From Candidatus Flavonifractor merdavium (lineage in GTDB: Bacteria > Bacillota > Clostridia > Oscillospirales > Oscillospiraceae), in NCBI GenBank assembly GCA_019119335.1, contig DWXF01000050.1, positions 1 through 64,000 on the forward strand: DNA of 64,000 nucleotides. Direction: 5' to 3'. Numbering within the stretch: the stretch's first letter is position 1; each line of letters opens with the position of its first letter. This document shows, one piece after another, positions 61,168 through 64,000 of the stretch. The notes beneath the pieces were generated by a model. That model saw only the letters and a list, made by a program, of their open reading frames with translations. It ran no database searches and had not been told where the DNA came from. The translations under genes were made by a program, and so were the position numbers.

Positions 61168-61626
61168 TCAGTTGTCTGTGGGCGGCTGCCCCCCTTGGGA
61201 GGGCTGGCCGATGAGAAAGCCCACGCAGCCCGACACAAAATCCCGGAACTGGGCCACCGTGGCGGTGGCCGAGTCAGACCTGACGACTGCCGGATCCTCC
61301 GGGGGCAGGTTGCGCAGAAGCAGCAGGGTAAGCAGACAGAACAGCCCCACGGCGGCAGCCGCCGCCGTCAGAAATCCGCCGCCCTCCCCCTGCCGGTGGT
61401 CCGGCCGCCCTCTGGCGCTGAGGAAATAGCCAAAAATGGCCGCCGAGGCGGTGCGGACAATCACGTCGATCTCCCTGTTCCCGGCCAGGGTTTCCCCGCC
61501 GGAAAGCAGGCTGTAAGCGGATTGCCCCAACAGCACCGCCATAAACAGCATCAGATAGCGGTCGGTGGCCGGAACCCGGCCCAGGGCCTCTCTCAGCCGC
61601 CGCCAGACGGCGCGCAGCCCATGCAT
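61168..61626 (-). CDS. Small membrane protein near spmAB, unknown function
   Basis: A 152-residue protein with three likely helices: about residues 21-38 (YLMLFMAVLLGQSAYSLL), 55-70, and 85-105 (TAAAAAVGLFCLLTLLLLRN). An Arg-rich N-terminus precedes them, and the C-terminus ends in Gly/Pro. The start MHGLRAVW at 61626 has only a weak box. It lies 90 bp downstream of spmB in the same direction and may be in the same operon. No family recognised. Confidence 0.65.
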   Translation of the reverse strand: MHGLRAVWRRLREALGRVPATDRYLMLFMAVLLGQSAYSLLSGGETLAGNREIDVIVRTASAAIFGYFLSARGRPDHRQGEGGGFLTAAAAAVGLFCLLTLLLLRNLPPEDPAVVRSDSATATVAQFRDFVSGCVGFLIGQPSQGGQPPTDN

Positions 61627-61716
61627 TGCAGACGCCTTCTCTCCGTGCGGCAGAACTCTCGCCCCACTCCGCACGGCTCATACTATGCCGGGCCTGCGCC
61701 TCAGGTTCCCCGTTCT

Positions 61717-62235
61717 TTAAAAGAGCAGCCGCACCGCCCAGGCCGCCGCCAGAAAGCCCGCCAGGTCGGCACACAGTGCGGCGGGAACGGCGTAGCGGGT
61801 TTTCACGATCCCCGCCGCCCCGAAGTAGACGGCGATGGTATAAAAGGTAGTCTCGGTGGAGCCCAGCATCACCGCCGCGGTACGGCCGATGAGGGAGTCG
61901 GGACCATAGGCGGCAATCAGCTCCGCCCCCACCCCCAGGGCCGCCGAGCCGCTGACTGGCCGCACCAGCATCAGCCCCACTGTCTCCGGCGGGATGCCCA
62001 CCCCCTCCAGCAAAGGGGCCAGCACCCCGGCGGCCAGCTCCAGGGCTCCCGAGGCTCGGAGCATATACACCGCCGGCAGCAGGATCACCAGAGCGGGCAC
62101 GATACGCAGCAGCACCCCCAGCCCCTCCCTGGCTCCGGCCAGCAGGCCGTCGTACACGTCCACCCCTCTGGCCATTCCGTACAGGGCCACCCCAGCCAGC
62201 AGCAGGGGCACCACCATGTTGATCGCCAAGCCCAT
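61717..62235 (-). CDS. spmB: Spore maturation protein B
   Basis: A 172-residue membrane protein of the nucleoside-recognition family. Typical segments are VPALVILLPAVYMLRASGAL, GLMLVRPVSGSAALGVGAELIAAYGPDS and TETTFYTIAVYFGAAGI. With SpmA it is needed for spore core dehydration in B. subtilis and clostridia. It starts three bases after the spmA stop. Confidence 0.95.
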   Translation of the reverse strand: MGLAINMVVPLLLAGVALYGMARGVDVYDGLLAGAREGLGVLLRIVPALVILLPAVYMLRASGALELAAGVLAPLLEGVGIPPETVGLMLVRPVSGSAALGVGAELIAAYGPDSLIGRTAAVMLGSTETTFYTIAVYFGAAGIVKTRYAVPAALCADLAGFLAAAWAVRLLF

Positions 62236-62238
62236 CCC

Positions 62239-62817
62239 CTACCTCCTCCACACTTTGCCCAGCAGCCAGGCCGCCGTGATCCCCACGCTCACCGACAGGG
62301 CGGAGGCCAGCCACACCGCCGGCAGGATGTCGAAGGGAGTGGCGCACCCCGCCGCCGCCCGCACCCCCGCCACGGTGGTGGGGATGAGCTGGATGGAGGC
62401 GGTGTTGCACACCACCAGCATGCAAAGCCCGTCGGAGGCCACTCCGGGAGAGCGGCGGCTCATCAGCCGGGCGGCCTCCATACCCAGCGGGGTGGCGGCG
62501 TTGCCCAGCCCCAGCAGGTTGGCGGACACATTGGCGGAGATATGGTCCATCACCGCCTTGTCCCGGGCAAACTCCGGGTAAAGCCGCCTGAGCAGAGGCC
62601 GCAGCAGCCTGGACAGCCCCTCCGACAGGCCGGAGCGGCGCATCACCTCCATTACCCCCATCCACAGGCAGAGTACCCCCGCCATGGACAGACACAGCTC
62701 CACCGCCGCCCCTGCTCCCTCTACTGCCGCAGCCGCTACCTGAGACCCGTTGCCCAAAGCCAGTCCACACAGGATGGACACCACCACCATCCCCGTCCAG
62801 ATCACCGCCATCGCCAT
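62239..62817 (-). CDS. spmA: Spore maturation protein A
   Basis: A 192-residue membrane protein, partner of SpmB. Recognised by LCLSMAGVLCLWMGVMEVMRRSGL, ANVSANLLGLGNAATPLGMEAARLM and VCNTASIQLIPTTVAGVRA. ATG 62817 is used because GGAGG lies eight bases upstream; an in-frame ATG at 62844 precedes that box. Confidence 0.95.
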   Translation of the reverse strand: MAMAVIWTGMVVVSILCGLALGNGSQVAAAAVEGAGAAVELCLSMAGVLCLWMGVMEVMRRSGLSEGLSRLLRPLLRRLYPEFARDKAVMDHISANVSANLLGLGNAATPLGMEAARLMSRRSPGVASDGLCMLVVCNTASIQLIPTTVAGVRAAAGCATPFDILPAVWLASALSVSVGITAAWLLGKVWRR

Positions 62818-62929
62818 GGCCTTCCCCTCCTTTTCACCTTTCATCTATACGGGCTGTCCCCCTAAAACATGCCAAAATTTCCATACTCATGAGTTCACAT
62901 AAAGTTTTGTTAACATTCCCGTTTTTTGA

Positions 62930-62957
62930 TTGACAATTGAATACGATATGTTATAAT
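62930..62957 (+). promoter_or_regulatory. Sigma-A promoter of the AbrB-type gene
   Basis: TTGACA (62930-62935), a 16-bp spacer and TATAAT (62952-62957), both perfect. The gap 62818-62929 is AT-rich and otherwise unremarkable. Confidence 0.93.
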
Positions 62958-63022
62958 GATGTCAGTTTCTTGATAATGAAGGGAAATTATGGGAATCCAT
63001 AGGGAAAGGAAGTAGCTAACAT

Positions 63023-63265
63023 ATGAAATCGACCGGCATTGTGCGCAAGGTAGACGAGCTGGGGCGGATTGTCCTGCCCATCGAACTGCGCCGTACCCTG
63101 GACATTGCGGAAAAGGACTCTCTGGAGATCTATGTGGACGGGTCCTCCATTGTACTGAAAAAGTACCAGCCCGCCTGCATTTTCTGCGACGACGCCAAGG
63201 ATGTCATCAACTTCAAGGGGAAGAATGTCTGCCCCAACTGCATCCGGGAGCTGCAGTTAAAATAA
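63023..63265 (+). CDS. AbrB-family transition-state regulator with C-terminal zinc-ribbon-like Cys pairs
   Basis: An 80-residue regulator. The N-terminal AbrB swapped-hairpin domain (STGIVRKVDELGRIVLPIELRRTLDI, with EIYVDGSSIVLKKY) covers residues 3-47. The C-terminal part carries CIFCDD and CPNCIRE, two CxxC pairs that could bind zinc. B. subtilis AbrB lacks such a zinc module. By family it would repress post-exponential genes until sporulation begins. It is divergent from rsmI, the same neighbour relation as abrB and the rsmI orthologue in B. subtilis. It has a consensus promoter and its own terminator. Confidence 0.92.
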   Translation: MKSTGIVRKVDELGRIVLPIELRRTLDIAEKDSLEIYVDGSSIVLKKYQPACIFCDDAKDVINFKGKNVCPNCIRELQLK

Positions 63266-63283
63266 GGTAACTTTTCAGAAAAA

Positions 63284-63317
63284 AACCCCTTGCCTTTTGA
63301 GAAAGGCGAGGGGTTTT
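63284..63317 (+). terminator. Terminator of the AbrB-type gene
   Basis: A stem ACCCCTTGCCTTT with AAAGGCGAGGGGT (one G-T pair) around 63285-63314 is followed by TTTTAT. The A-run on the other side may also serve the convergent rsmI gene. The rest of the gap (63318-63413) is AT-rich without clear features. Confidence 0.88.
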
Positions 63318-63413
63318 ATATGCTTTTATTCATTTTTTCAATGAATATCTTCCAAATTATTCGCTTTTCGTTATATTACGTTTCGTAATAATTTGTTCAT
63401 AAATACGTACATT

Positions 63414-64000
63414 CTAGCCCTTCCCCACCGCCAGATCATAGAGCTGATTTTTGGGCAATCCGGTCTCTTTGGCGGCCAGCTTTACCGCGTCCCGGAGGGA
63501 GCGGCCCTCTGCCCGCAGCCGGTCCACCAGGGCCAGCCCGTCCTCCAGGGTGATGGCCTCCTCCACGCGCTCGGGTGCTCCCTCCACCACCAGCACGAAC
63601 TCCCCGCGGGGGGGATTGTCGGCATACCACCGGACGGCCTCCCCCAGGGTGGTGCGGCGCACCTCCTCGTGGAGCTTGGTCAGCTCCCGGCACAGGGAGA
63701 TCCGCCGGTCGGGACCAAAGGCCGCCGTCAGATCATCCAGGGTGGCAGTCAGCTTGTGGGGGGCCTCATAGAAGATCATGGTCCGCCGCTCCCCCGCCAG
63801 TTCCTCCAGATGGGCCCGGCGGTTTTTCTTGTTCATGGCCAGAAACCCCTCAAAGGTAAACCGGCCAGTGGGCAGGCCGGAGGCCGCCAGGGCGGTAACC
63901 AGGGCGCAGGGACCGGGGATGGACACCACATCCACCCCGTTCTGGGCGCACAGGGCCACCAGCTCCTCCCCCGGGTCGGAGATGGCGGGAGTACCCGCGT
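63414..64000 (-). CDS. rsmI: 16S rRNA (cytidine1402-2'-O)-methyltransferase RsmI, 5' part outside the window
   Basis: The C-terminal ~195 residues of a SAM-dependent tetrapyrrole-methylase-fold enzyme that methylates C1402 of 16S rRNA. The frame is open to the window edge, reading AGTPAISDPGEELVALC at the border. It continues with SIPGPCALVTALAASGLPTGRF, TMIFYEAPHKLTATLDDL and CRELTKLHEEVRRTTLGEA, all diagnostic. The C-terminus ends normally (LPKNQLYDLAVGKG). It complements RsmH, encoded at 29336, which modifies the same nucleotide. Confidence 0.96.
   Translation of the reverse strand, partial: AGTPAISDPGEELVALCAQNGVDVVSIPGPCALVTALAASGLPTGRFTFEGFLAMNKKNRRAHLEELAGERRTMIFYEAPHKLTATLDDLTAAFGPDRRISLCRELTKLHEEVRRTTLGEAVRWYADNPPRGEFVLVVEGAPERVEEAITLEDGLALVDRLRAEGRSLRDAVKLAAKETGLPKNQLYDLAVGKG

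Overview
The window is 64 kb of gene-dense, GC-rich bacterial DNA from an endospore-forming, low-lineage Gram-positive anaerobe. The evidence is a Firmicutes-type division/cell-wall (dcw) cluster with MraZ, Sbp and a DUF881 protein, the sporulation genes yqfC, yqfD, spmA and spmB, an AbrB-type regulator, a T-box leader, HrcA/CIRCE sites, and sigma-A promoters with near-consensus boxes in AT-rich gaps. A stand-alone 3-aminobutyryl-CoA ammonia-lyase next to a 4-hydroxybutyrate dehydrogenase points to a gut butyrate producer. By inference this is Oscillospiraceae (the Flavonifractor / Pseudoflavonifractor / Intestinimonas group); the species cannot be read from the sequence alone.

Region 1 (1-16300) is accessory and metabolic. 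It holds two ECF sigma factor plus membrane-partner pairs, the first with a frameshifted partner. It also holds an iron alcohol dehydrogenase, T-box-controlled alaS, a cytidylate-kinase-like gene, gdhA, a FAD oxidoreductase, citrate synthase and corA. Downstream of both alaS and gdhA sits the same kind of ~147-bp hairpin element, each copy flanked by a 107-bp direct duplication of the host gene's 3' end. corA has its own consensus promoter and a ~190-nt structured leader ending in a terminator.

Region 2 (16600-30800, minus strand) is one dcw operon read from a consensus promoter at 30764-30792: mraZ, rsmH, ftsL-like, PBP, murE, mraY, ftsW, murG, murA, ftsQ, DUF881, sbp, ftsZ. It lacks murF, murD and ftsA; murC lies apart at 45782.

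Region 3 (30900-45700, minus strand) holds housekeeping operons: uvrC, a transglutaminase lipoprotein, rsmD, coaD and a coiled-coil gene; then HPr; then a tightly overlapping run cca, yqfC, yqfD, phoH, a CxC protein, ybeY, era, yqzL (41 aa), recO, phzF, mutS2.

Region 4 (45700-64000) is a mosaic of short transcription units: murC, 4-hydroxybutyrate dehydrogenase, kal, MATE pump, hsp20 (with one perfect and one degenerate CIRCE), XRE-clpB, topB, a divergent HxlR/LysE pair around a palindromic operator, pepT, an alpha/beta hydrolase, a repeat protein, spmAB, abrB, and the 3' part of rsmI running off the end. I saw no tRNA, rRNA, CRISPR array, intact transposase or prophage.
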